Assembly (NCBI GenBank): GCA_022865685.1
Contig: JALHUB010000019.1
Location: 1 to 12,440, forward strand
Length of the DNA stretch: 12,440 bases
Direction: 5' to 3'
Source: Dehalococcoidia bacterium
Lineage (GTDB): Bacteria > Chloroflexota > Dehalococcoidia > DSTF01 > JALHUB01
This document shows, one piece after another, positions 6,128 through 12,330 of the stretch. The notes beneath the pieces are model-generated. The model had not been told where the DNA came from. It searched no databases and saw only the letters and a program-made list of their open reading frames with translations. Position numbers and translations under genes: made by a program. Within the stretch, counting starts at the first letter, position 1, and every line of letters starts with the position of its first letter.

Positions 6128-6598
6128 ATGGGAAGGCTACGGCTGTTCGGCGAGCTCATTGAGGCGGGCGGCGCTATCGAAGGCGGCGGCGAAGCAGCGC
6201 CGGGCGGTGGACACCAGATCGGGCGGGTTGTCCGCACCGCCGGCGACTATCAGACGACCAGCCTCTCCTTCGTGGACATCGATACCGCCAACCTCGTGGT
6301 CAACCTCACGACCGGCGATAGCTGGCTGTATCTCCTGCTGGCCGGGACCCTCTACGTGACCAGCTTTGGGTACGCCCATTTCGACTTCACTGTCGACGGG
6401 CAACGCCAGGGCGCGACGAAAGGCGTCCAGCAGGTGCAGGCCGTTTACGCCCAGGACATTCAGATAGGCTGGTTGACGCAGGTAGCCGCGGGCAGCCACA
6501 CGATCCGCGCTCAGTGGCGGGTCAGCGCGGGCACCGCTCTCCTGCGCGCCAGCAACGCTGAATCACCGCTGATGCTGGCGGTGGTCGAGCTCAAATAG
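6128..6598 (+). CDS. Jelly-roll-like beta protein of the phage unit
   Basis: This encodes 156 residues; ATG 6128 follows AGGAGGAG, which overlaps the stop of the gene before. Residues about 11-30 are Gly/Ala-rich (EAGGAIEGGGEAAPGGG), a flexible arm. The rest is predicted strand after strand: ADTANLVVNL-type segments, SWLYLLLAGTLYVTSFGYAHFDFTV, QAVYAQDIQIGWLTQVAAGSHTIRAQWRVSAGTALLRASN and a last strand LMLAVVELK. Short disordered arm plus beta-sandwich suits a virion surface or fibre-tip protein. The pattern G-S-H-T-I-R-A-Q-W resembles receptor-binding or carbohydrate-binding sandwiches, but no catalytic motif is seen. Family not recognised. Confidence 0.7.
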   Translation: MGRLRLFGELIEAGGAIEGGGEAAPGGGHQIGRVVRTAGDYQTTSLSFVDIDTANLVVNLTTGDSWLYLLLAGTLYVTSFGYAHFDFTVDGQRQGATKGVQQVQAVYAQDIQIGWLTQVAAGSHTIRAQWRVSAGTALLRASNAESPLMLAVVELK

Positions 6599-6607
6599 GA
6601 GTCGAAG

Positions 6608-6994
6608 GTGCAGTTCAAGACCGGGAGCAAGGCGGTTCGCCTGGAACAGTTGACCGACGAAATACGGGCGCTTCCAGGGCTCGCGGGGATCCACGGGCTG
6701 AGCGCCTGCGGCCCTTCACCGGCCGGCGACATGGAGATATCTGTCCACGTTGATGATATCGCCCTGAGTGTCGAGGAGGAGCGCGCGGTGGCGGAGACGA
6801 TATCCCGCCACGTGCCGGACCCGCAATGGGGCGTCCCCACGGAAGAGAAGGAGATGGCAGCCATTCTGGCGCGCAGCGAGGGCAGCCTCAGCCTCGCCGA
6901 CCTCGAAAGGGCGTTTCGCGTGCTTGCGCGGACTCTCGCGCGGACACCGGACCTGACGCCCGCGGCTGCAATCGATGGGAGTGACCGAGAATGA
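6608..6994 (+). CDS. Small hypothetical protein of the phage unit
   Basis: This encodes 128 residues from GTG 6608 with Shine-Dalgarno AGGAG seven bases before it. The N-terminal half (about 1-60) mixes strands and helices: QLTDEIRALPGLAGIHGLS and MEISVHVDDIALS, resembling an alpha/beta ferredoxin-like fold. The second half is helical: EEKEMAAILARSEGSLSLADLERAFRVLARTLAR. No known motif, signal or membrane segment is present. Its last codons overlap the next gene by four bases (ATGA), so translation of the two is coupled. By position it may be a chaperone or connector of the head-tail region; I cannot name it. Confidence 0.65.
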   Translation: MQFKTGSKAVRLEQLTDEIRALPGLAGIHGLSACGPSPAGDMEISVHVDDIALSVEEERAVAETISRHVPDPQWGVPTEEKEMAAILARSEGSLSLADLERAFRVLARTLARTPDLTPAAAIDGSDRE

Positions 6995-7626
6995 ACCTTT
7001 CCTCAATGAGAGCCCTCGTCCGGCGCGATCTCCACGACGAAGACGCCGCGTCCTACCGCTGGTCGGACGACGAACTCGACCGTCATATCGAGCGCGCGGT
7101 ACGCGAGACGAGCCTGGCGGCGCCCCTGGAAGAGAAGGCCGTCCTGACAACGATAGCCGGCAGCCGTGACCTGTCGCTGAGCTCGCTGAGCGACCGCGTC
7201 GCCGTCGAAGCGGTGGAGTTCCCGCTGGACCAGTACCCGCCGGCCTACGTTGCGTTCAGCCTCTGGGGCGAGACGCTGACATTGCTCCTGGATTCGGCGC
7301 CGGTCGCCGAGCAGGGCGTCACGGTCTACTACGGCAAGCTGCACACCCTCGACGAGAACGGCTCGACACTGCCGGCGGCTCTCGAAGACGTCGTCGCGAC
7401 CGGAGCGGCGGGATACGCCGCGCTGGAATGGGCCGGCTTCGCCACCAATCGCGTGAACGTGGGCGGCAGCGAGACCTGGCGCGATTACCTGGTCTGGGGC
7501 GAGCAGCGTCTGGCCGCGTTCGCCGCCGCTCTCGCACGACACGGCCATCGCAGCGCCGTCCGCGTGCGCCGCCTCTACACGCCGGCTCTGCCGATGGGGA
7601 CTCAGGCCGGCAACCTTCAGCCCTAG
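6991..7626 (+). CDS. Head-tail adaptor (connector) protein
   Basis: This encodes 211 residues, ATG overlapping the previous stop as ATGA. The N-terminus MNLSSMRALVRRDLHDEDA continues SYRWSDDELDRHIERAVRETS (residues about 21-41). This R-D-L-x-D-E/ W-S-D-D-E-L-D-x-x-I-x-x-A pattern is that of phage adaptor proteins (gp6/gp15-like) that dock under the portal ring. A beta-rich insert (about 75-120, YPPAYVAFSLWGETLTLLL, GVTVYYGKLHTL) and a C-terminal helical bundle (GAAGYAALEWAGFATNR, WGEQRLAAFAAALARHG) follow, ending with a short tail. Adaptors need a portal, and no portal gene is visible. It sits directly before the tail hub gene, without the usual tail-tube and tape-measure genes. Confidence 0.6.
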   Translation: MNLSSMRALVRRDLHDEDAASYRWSDDELDRHIERAVRETSLAAPLEEKAVLTTIAGSRDLSLSSLSDRVAVEAVEFPLDQYPPAYVAFSLWGETLTLLLDSAPVAEQGVTVYYGKLHTLDENGSTLPAALEDVVATGAAGYAALEWAGFATNRVNVGGSETWRDYLVWGEQRLAAFAAALARHGHRSAVRVRRLYTPALPMGTQAGNLQP

Positions 7627-7641
7627 CCCGGGCCGAGCATT

Positions 7642-9621
7642 ATGAGAAACCTCACCAGCGACCTGCTGGCTGCCCAGAAGAAATCGAGCGCCATTCCCTA
7701 TGTGCGGGTGCAGATAAGGGAGCGCATCGGCGACGTTGCGCGGCTCACCTGGGAGCGGCTGTACAGCGGCGACGAGACCGACTGCTCCCATGCGACGAGG
7801 ATGCCCGGCGACGGGTCGCTCGTCCGCGCCCGCGTCGACCCGGCGACCGGGCAGCTTCTCGTCCAGCGAGTCGTCACGCCGGGGCCCGGCTCGGACTTCG
7901 GGTCATGGTCGGTGCTGGCAAGCGTACCGTCGACCGCGCCCATAGCACTGGCGGGCGCCGGCGCCGCGGTGCTGGCCTTCTATGTCGACGCAGACGGCGT
8001 GACCATCAAGTTGCGCGAGAGCGCCGATAACGGCCAGTCATTCGGCGCTCCCGTAACGGTGGCGACGGCTTCGGGCGCCGTTACCTCTCTCGCTGCTGCG
8101 ATGAAGAGCGACGGCACCGCGCTGGTTGTCTACTCGGCCGGCCCGACCGTCTACCGCGTGAAGCGGAGCGGCGGAGCGTGGGGCGCGCCGGTCGCGTGGA
8201 GCAACAGCGTCGCGGGCGTGACGGGGCTGGCGTGCTGCTACTCAATCGACTTCAACGTCGCCGTCGCGGGAGGCGACGCCGCGGGCTCCGCCAAGGTGTG
8301 GACGGCGATCTACGGCGACGGCTTCAACCAGCCGCTCGACGTCTGGTCGCCGCTGATGGAGCTGAGTCGCGCCGACGCCGGTTCCAACGTGACCTTCCGC
8401 GCCCCTTTCCTCGACCGGGTGGACATCTTCCGCATGTCGTTCGTGGAGAAGTACACCGGCAACCAGGCCTATGCGCGTCCGCTGTGGAGCCACGTCACGC
8501 GGTTCGGCGACTTCGCGACGAACACCTGGCGCGAGCCGGTCCCCTTCGACCTCGCCTGCGACTACGGCATAGCCATGACGCACGGCAGCGGCCATGCCTG
8601 GCTCTCGACACCCAACGGCGTCTGGCGGGCGCCGACGGCCAGCCCGGTGCTGGACGTGACGGAAGACGTCCTCGAGCTGCGGGAGGAGATCACCTCCTTC
8701 GATGGACGTCTGCGCATCACCCTGCGCAATGACGATGGCCGCTACTCCGACCTGACGGCGGGCGACAATTCGCTCATTGGGCCGTCCTGCCAGGTCGACT
8801 TGAGCCCGGGCTACCTGACCGACCAGGGCGCGCGCGTATCGACCGGCCCGCGCTACTGGATCGAGGGCTGGGAATACGATTGCCGGCCCGGCGCCTCGAC
8901 CTTCGTCCTGCTGGCGCGCGACGGCTGGTGGCTGCTGCGCCACTGGCACGCCCGTCGCGAGTATGCCTGGAGCGCCGGCGAGAGCAGCATCTTCCAGATA
9001 CTGAGCTTCATGTTCTCGCGGGCCGGTCTGGAATGCGGTTTCCTCAGCGCCAGCGATGCCCTGACCTCGCTGAAGCCGTCCTTCGCCATCCACCCGGGAG
9101 AGGACGGCCTCACATGCATACAGCGTCTTCTCCGGATGGTGCCGGACGTCGTCCGCATGGCGGGAGAGACGGCCGTGATACTGAACCCGCTGCCGGACGA
9201 GGCGCCGACTTACGCCTACGGCACGGACCACGCGGTCCTGCAGGGGCGGTACGCGGTGGCTGACCGCGCGCTCAACAGGGTGGCGGTCTTCGGGCGAGGA
9301 CCTGTGGTGGAGGCCTTCCACTGGCCGAGCGTCGATGCCATGTACGACCGGTTGCTCCAGGTGCACGACCTGAACCTGACGGCGGCCGAAGAGGCGCAGG
9401 CCCGCGCCGACGCCCTGCTGCGGGAGGCGGCGATGGCGTCGCTGGCGGGCGAGATCGTGGCGCCCGTCAACTGCGGCCAGGAGCTGTACGACGTCGTATC
9501 GGTGACCGACGCGCGTGCCGGGCTGAGCGCGGCGCCCCGTCGAGTGAACGGGATGTCGCTGCACTACTCGCGGACGGGCAAGCCGCTGTACCAGATGCGG
9601 CTGCGCCTGGGAGCTGTCTAG
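7642..9621 (+). CDS. Tail hub protein with N-terminal sialidase-like (Asp-box) region
   Basis: This encodes 659 residues from ATG 7642, 15 bases after the previous stop. Residues about 1-50 form a small beta start (PYVRVQIRERIGDVARLTWERL). About 55-335 resemble beta-propeller blades, with one good Asp-box (SADNGQSF, 127-134) and repeated short strands ending in G-A-P/ G-x-W. About 340-659 look like a phage hub (gpD/gp27-like): DVLELREEITSFDGRLRITL, RYWIEGWEYDC, then DGLTCIQRLLRMVPDVVRMAGET, ALNRVAVFGRG and AEEAQARADALLREAA. Hub proteins close the tail tube and hold the spike. The propeller may bind glycans; the Arg triad of true sialidases is not evident. The fusion of propeller and hub in one chain is uncommon. 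The OB-fold gene follows at 9 bases. Confidence 0.65.
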   Translation: MRNLTSDLLAAQKKSSAIPYVRVQIRERIGDVARLTWERLYSGDETDCSHATRMPGDGSLVRARVDPATGQLLVQRVVTPGPGSDFGSWSVLASVPSTAPIALAGAGAAVLAFYVDADGVTIKLRESADNGQSFGAPVTVATASGAVTSLAAAMKSDGTALVVYSAGPTVYRVKRSGGAWGAPVAWSNSVAGVTGLACCYSIDFNVAVAGGDAAGSAKVWTAIYGDGFNQPLDVWSPLMELSRADAGSNVTFRAPFLDRVDIFRMSFVEKYTGNQAYARPLWSHVTRFGDFATNTWREPVPFDLACDYGIAMTHGSGHAWLSTPNGVWRAPTASPVLDVTEDVLELREEITSFDGRLRITLRNDDGRYSDLTAGDNSLIGPSCQVDLSPGYLTDQGARVSTGPRYWIEGWEYDCRPGASTFVLLARDGWWLLRHWHARREYAWSAGESSIFQILSFMFSRAGLECGFLSASDALTSLKPSFAIHPGEDGLTCIQRLLRMVPDVVRMAGETAVILNPLPDEAPTYAYGTDHAVLQGRYAVADRALNRVAVFGRGPVVEAFHWPSVDAMYDRLLQVHDLNLTAAEEAQARADALLREAAMASLAGEIVAPVNCGQELYDVVSVTDARAGLSAAPRRVNGMSLHYSRTGKPLYQMRLRLGAV

Positions 9622-9630
9622 GAGGCCGGC

Positions 9631-9843
9631 ATGGCGGTACGCAGGGGCGAGATAAAGACGTTCGATCCGGGGACCTACAGCGCCACCGTACGACTGGCGG
9701 GAAGCCTCGCCGTGTGGCTGTCGGGCGTGCCGGTGGCGCGCAACATCGCCGCGGGCGAGATTCAGGCGGGCCGGAGCTGCGCCGTCATCTTCTTCGACGA
9801 TGCGAACCCGCAGGATGCGGTCATCGTCGCCGTCTACACGTAA
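9631..9843 (+). CDS. Small OB-fold protein, baseplate/spike-like (gpV-type)
   Basis: This encodes 70 residues; ATG 9631 follows AGGAGG, which overlaps the hub gene's TAG stop. RRGEIKTFDPGTYSATVRLAG, then LSGVPVARNI, GRSCAVIFFDD, and the final NPQDAVIVAVYT give five to six strands with the G-x-V-x-x-F-D-x-x-x-x-x-A-x-V pattern of the OB domain in baseplate assembly protein V and gp5-like spikes. Those proteins normally carry a further spike or lysozyme domain; here only the OB part is present. Its position right after the hub supports a cap or puncturing-tip role. Confidence 0.65.
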   Translation: MAVRRGEIKTFDPGTYSATVRLAGSLAVWLSGVPVARNIAAGEIQAGRSCAVIFFDDANPQDAVIVAVYT

Positions 9844-9858
9844 CGAGGAGAGACAACT

Positions 9859-10179
9859 ATGGTTGAACCGGTCTTCGCCGTGCTGGCCCTGGCTTTCCTG
9901 GCGGAGAGCCTCACCGAGTACCTTTTCGCGGCGCCGCTCTCTGCCGCGCGACTGCCGGCGGACGTGATCCGCTACGTGGCCGTGGCCGTCGGCGTGCTGC
10001 TGGCTTGGGCGTACGACCTCGACATCACGCGCGACGTGCTCGGGCTTGAGCCGCGACCGGCGCTTCTCGGCGTCGTCCTCAGCGGCATCGTGCTCGGGCG
10101 CGGCGCCAGCTACGTCCACGACTTCTACGGCAGCTACCTGCGTCCCGGCGACGCGAAGGAGCCAGGCGATGCGCAGTGA
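9859..10179 (+). CDS. Holin-like small membrane protein
   Basis: This encodes 106 residues; ATG 9859 has GAGGAGA upstream. Three hydrophobic segments are visible at about 4-20 (FAVLALAFLAESLTEYL), 36-52 (VIRYVAVAVGVLLAWAY) and 66-82 (ALLGVVLSGIVLGRGAS), followed by YVHDFYGSYL and a charged tail. The motif G-I-V-L-G-R-G-A-S-Y-V-H-D-F resembles small phage membrane proteins annotated as holins. Location at the end of the tail genes also fits lysis. No endolysin gene is found next to it, so either lysis uses another gene or this protein has another membrane role. It overlaps the next small gene by 11 bases. Confidence 0.6.
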   Translation: MVEPVFAVLALAFLAESLTEYLFAAPLSAARLPADVIRYVAVAVGVLLAWAYDLDITRDVLGLEPRPALLGVVLSGIVLGRGASYVHDFYGSYLRPGDAKEPGDAQ

Positions 10180-10336
10180 CAGGAAACGACCGCCGTCCGT
10201 CCCGTCGGGCGCGCGGCCGCCGTCGGGCGGGGCCGTGCCGCCGCTGCGCAGGGAAGACGTGACGAAGAACGACGGCCTGCGCGGGCTTGTCGTGCGCGGC
10301 GGCGTTGGCGCAGTGCCGTCGGTGTGGGAGGACTAG
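10169..10336 (+). CDS. 55-residue unknown protein, last gene of the phage unit
   Basis: ATG 10169 lies seven bases after AAGGAG (10156-10161), inside the end of the holin-like gene (11-base overlap), which favours real, coupled translation. The protein is basic and Pro/Gly-rich at its start (MRSDRKRPPSVPSGARPPSG), then REDVTKNDGLRGLVVRGGVGAVPSVWED. It has no membrane helix or known motif. It may be a small structural or regulatory peptide. No terminator follows clearly. Confidence 0.5.
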   Translation: MRSDRKRPPSVPSGARPPSGGAVPPLRREDVTKNDGLRGLVVRGGVGAVPSVWED

Positions 10337-10353
10337 AGCGTCGGCGGTTCTTT

Positions 10354-10371
10354 CTTGACCTGCTTGACCTG
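10354..10371 (+). repeat. Two tandem copies of a 9-bp unit
   Basis: CTTGACCTG occurs twice with no gap (10354-10362 and 10363-10371). Each copy carries a TTGACC -35-like hexamer, so the duplication places two possible -35 elements before the toxin-antitoxin genes. Confidence 0.7.
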
Positions 10372-10398
10372 GCTCAACTCGCCGTGTAGTTTGGACTA
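10364..10398 (+). promoter_or_regulatory. Candidate promoter and operator of the toxin-antitoxin pair
   Basis: TTGACC (10364-10369), a 17 bp spacer and TAGTTT (10387-10392) are a weak but spaced promoter. The -10 overlaps a small dyad, TAGT-TTGG-ACTA (10387-10398), where an autoregulating antitoxin could bind. The transcript would start near 10399, with AAGGGGG as ribosome binding site before ATG 10434. Confidence 0.4.
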
Positions 10399-10433
10399 TG
10401 GAGAGGGACCCTGTGTGAGCAAGGGGGATAGCA

Positions 10434-10595
10434 ATGGCCAAGAGCCAAACTGCCGACATCCGTAGGCCTGTGCGGAGGCGCCAGCGGCCACGTCCCTCGG
10501 ATAGGGAAGAGAAGGAGCGGAAGGCCGTCGAGATCGCCACCGAGATAGCGATCGAGTTGCACAAGCCTGCCTTGAAGGAGCTTGAGAAGCACTAG
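10434..10595 (+). CDS. Putative antitoxin of the Doc-like toxin (53 residues)
   Basis: ATG 10434 is preceded by AAGGGGG at a good distance. The 53 residues comprise a very basic N-terminus (IRRPVRRRQRPRPSDR, residues about 9-24), suited to DNA binding, followed by one long helix, EEKERKAVEIATEIAIELHK, and ALKELEKH. The stop TAG (10593-10595) directly abuts the TTG start of the Fic/Doc gene, the tight pairing of a toxin-antitoxin operon. It does not look like Phd, HigA or MazE, and the Fic inhibitory motif (S/T-x-x-x-E-G/N) is not obvious. A wholly helical C-terminus could block the toxin's ATP pocket, as Phd does to Doc, but this is inference. Base composition here is lower in GC than in the phage unit. 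Confidence 0.65.
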   Translation: MAKSQTADIRRPVRRRQRPRPSDREEKERKAVEIATEIAIELHKPALKELEKH

Positions 10596-11147
10596 TTGGT
10601 TAGGACATGGTATCCTGACCGGTTTGCCGTCCAGATTGTTGCACATGGGCTGGCGGCCAGGTTGTTCCCCGACTACGGGGCGCCGCTGCCGGCCTTCTCG
10701 TTCTCCCAAATCAGCACGCGAGAGAACCCTCTTCTCGAATCTGCTCTAGCGTTGCCCCGCCAGCCCTACTACCGGACAATCTACGACAAGGCCGGCGCGC
10801 TTCTAAGGTCGATGGTGAAAAACCATCCGTTCATCGACGGCAACAAGCGGCTCGGGATGGCTACAACATCGATCTTCATGCTGATGAACGGTCGTGTGTT
10901 CTGGCCCCGAAACGACGAAATGGTGCGATTTGCCCTCGAACTCGCCGCAAGCGAGCCTGACATGTCATGGCAAGAGGTTGCTCGCTGGGTCAGGCGCAAC
11001 ACTCTCTTTCGAGTACGCCGAGGGCACATGCAGATGCTGAAGGCGGCAAGGCCAATCGGTATCGAAGAACCCCTCGACCACATCTACCCATTGTTGACAG
11101 CGTTCATATCGACTCTGGACGAAATCGAGGAGCGCGGGCGAGCGTAA
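10596..11147 (+). CDS. Fic/Doc-family toxin
   Basis: This encodes 183 residues from TTG 10596 immediately after the antitoxin stop. The nearby ATG at 10607 is out of frame. The Fic core motif HPFIDGNKR (77-85) is complete: catalytic-position H77, D81 and the N83-K84-R85 loop. It is preceded by ENPLLESALALPRQ and YDKAGALLRSMVKN, and followed by LGMATTSIFMLMNG, the normal order for death-on-curing proteins. Doc phosphorylates EF-Tu and halts translation; other Fic enzymes AMPylate targets. HxFxDGNKR points to the Doc branch. It is longer than phage P1 Doc (126 residues), with about 60 extra C-terminal residues (WVRRNTLFRVRRGHMQ, then IGIEEPLDHIYPLLTAFIST). It may stabilise the neighbouring phage cluster or act as abortive defence. 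Confidence 0.85.
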   Translation: MVRTWYPDRFAVQIVAHGLAARLFPDYGAPLPAFSFSQISTRENPLLESALALPRQPYYRTIYDKAGALLRSMVKNHPFIDGNKRLGMATTSIFMLMNGRVFWPRNDEMVRFALELAASEPDMSWQEVARWVRRNTLFRVRRGHMQMLKAARPIGIEEPLDHIYPLLTAFISTLDEIEERGRA

Positions 11148-11150
11148 TCG

Positions 11151-11170
11151 GCCGTATCCGCACGGTTTTT
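11151..11170 (+). terminator. Weak candidate terminator after the toxin gene
   Basis: CCGT (11152-11155) pairs with ACGG (11162-11165) around a six-base loop, with an additional G-T pair, and TTTTT follows (11166-11170). The stem is short, so efficiency is doubtful. Confidence 0.35.
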
Positions 11171-11173
11171 CCG

Positions 11174-11202
11174 TTGACACGCAACGCCGCCACAAGTACG
11201 CT
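11174..11202 (+). promoter_or_regulatory. Promoter of the TIGR04076-ruvB unit with overlapping dyad
   Basis: A perfect -35 TTGACA (11174-11179), a 17 bp spacer and TACGCT (11197-11202) precede ATG 11236 with a leader of about 27 bases. The -10 is covered by the dyad ACAAG-TACG-CTTGT (11192-11205) and by GTAC-GCTT-GTTC (11196-11207), one mismatch from GAAC-N4-GTTC. A repressor site, possibly LexA, is plausible but not proven. Confidence 0.55.
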
Positions 11203-11235
11203 TGTTCCAACCCACAGCGGAAACGGAGGCTGACG

Positions 11236-11523
11236 ATGGAGCAGCGAGAGTACCCGCAGGTCGGCAACCGCGTTTGGGCGACGGTCCGCAACGTCAAGGG
11301 CGACTGCAGCATGGGCCACAAGGTCGGCGACGAGTTCGAGATCAGCGCCCACAATACCGCCGGCCTCTGCGGCTTCTTCTACCACGACATCTTCCCTTAC
11401 CTCGTCATGCTCCAGTTCGGTGGCGGCTTCCCCGCTGCCTGGGGCGACCCGGACTCCGTCCAGCTCAAGTGCATGGACAGCTATAACGAGGTGACGATCG
11501 AGCTGAGACGGGAGCGTCGCTAG
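11236..11523 (+). CDS. TIGR04076-family small protein
   Basis: This encodes 95 residues; ATG 11236 is preceded by CGGAGG (11224-11229) at six bases. The conserved core is visible: V-x-V-x-x-x-x-G-D-C (residues 17-24), GHKVGDEFE (27-35), G-L-C-G-F-F-Y-H-D-I-F-P-Y (43-55), a Phe-Gly-Gly turn (61-63) and an acidic-cysteine end near 70-82 (GDPDSVQLKCMD). TIGR04076 proteins are single-domain and of unknown function; conserved cysteines suggest metal or redox chemistry. The usual C-P at the second site is C-G here. Its TAG stop directly abuts the ruvB GTG, so ruvB is translated from the same message. Confidence 0.8.
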   Translation: MEQREYPQVGNRVWATVRNVKGDCSMGHKVGDEFEISAHNTAGLCGFFYHDIFPYLVMLQFGGGFPAAWGDPDSVQLKCMDSYNEVTIELRRERR

Positions 11524-12330
11524 GTGGAAGGCCCGGTGCCCGAACGCATCCTCTCCGGCAAGCCGCGCGAGGAGGACCTCGCCCTCGATACCTCGCTGCG
11601 GCCGCACAGGCTCGACGACTACATCGGCCAGGACAAGGTCAAGGACAACCTCCGCATCGCCATGGCCGCGGCCCAGATGCGGGGCGAGCCGCTGGACCAC
11701 GTCCTGCTCTACGGCCCGCCCGGCCTGGGCAAGACCACGCTTTCCTACATCATCGCCGTCGAGATGGGGGTGAGCGTCCGCATTACCTCCGGGCCTGCCA
11801 TCGAGCGACCCGGCGACCTGGCGGCCATCCTCACGAACCTCCAGCGCGACGACGTGCTGTTCATCGACGAGATCCACCGGCTGGCGCGCGCCATCGAAGA
11901 GATCCTCTATCCGGCGATGGAGGACTTCGCGCTCGACCTCGTGCTCGGCAAAGGGCCGGGCGCCCGCAGCGTGCGCCTTTCGTTGCCGCGCTTTACCCTC
12001 ATCGGCTCGACGACGCGCTACGCCATGCTCAGCCCGCCCCTGCGCGACCGTTTCGGCGCCGTCTACCGCCTTGACTTCTACGACACCGACGCCATCGGCG
12101 CCATCATCCGTCGCAGCGCGCACATCCTCGGCGTCGAGGTCGATGAGGGCGGCGTCAAGCAGATGGCGCAGCGTGCCCGCGGGACGCCGCGTGTCGCCAA
12201 CCGGCTGTTGAGGCGCGTCCGCGACTACGCGCAGGTGATGGCGGAGGGCCACATCACGGAGGAGGTGGCCGTCGAGGCGCTGGCCCGGCTGGAGATCGAC
12301 GAGCTGGGGCTGGACGAGGTCGATCACTAG
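11524..12330 (+). CDS. ruvB: RuvB Holliday-junction helicase, ended early by an in-frame TAG
   Basis: This encodes 268 residues from GTG 11524. RuvB is the AAA+ hexameric motor that, with RuvA, drives branch migration at Holliday junctions. Visible elements: Walker A GPPGLGKTT (64-72), Walker B LFIDE (112-116), sensor 1 TLIGSTTR (158-165), arginine finger LRDRFG (173-178) and the sensor-2 region ARGTPRVANRLLRR. TTR is followed by YA where A-G is usual, a mild oddity. RuvB is normally about 330-350 residues. Here TAG (12328-12330) replaces a codon inside the typical D-R-R-x-L-L stretch, after DELGLDEVDH, and the winged-helix domain continues in the same frame. The visible product therefore lacks its DNA-binding domain. 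Confidence 0.92.
   Translation: MEGPVPERILSGKPREEDLALDTSLRPHRLDDYIGQDKVKDNLRIAMAAAQMRGEPLDHVLLYGPPGLGKTTLSYIIAVEMGVSVRITSGPAIERPGDLAAILTNLQRDDVLFIDEIHRLARAIEEILYPAMEDFALDLVLGKGPGARSVRLSLPRFTLIGSTTRYAMLSPPLRDRFGAVYRLDFYDTDAIGAIIRRSAHILGVEVDEGGVKQMAQRARGTPRVANRLLRRVRDYAQVMAEGHITEEVAVEALARLEIDELGLDEVDH

Noticed and set aside
8242..10119. Minus-strand open frame of 625 codons antisense to hub, OB and holin-like genes
   Set aside because: It spans three plus-strand genes with good signals and its translation is His/Arg/Gln-rich without any fold pattern, typical of high-GC shadow frames.
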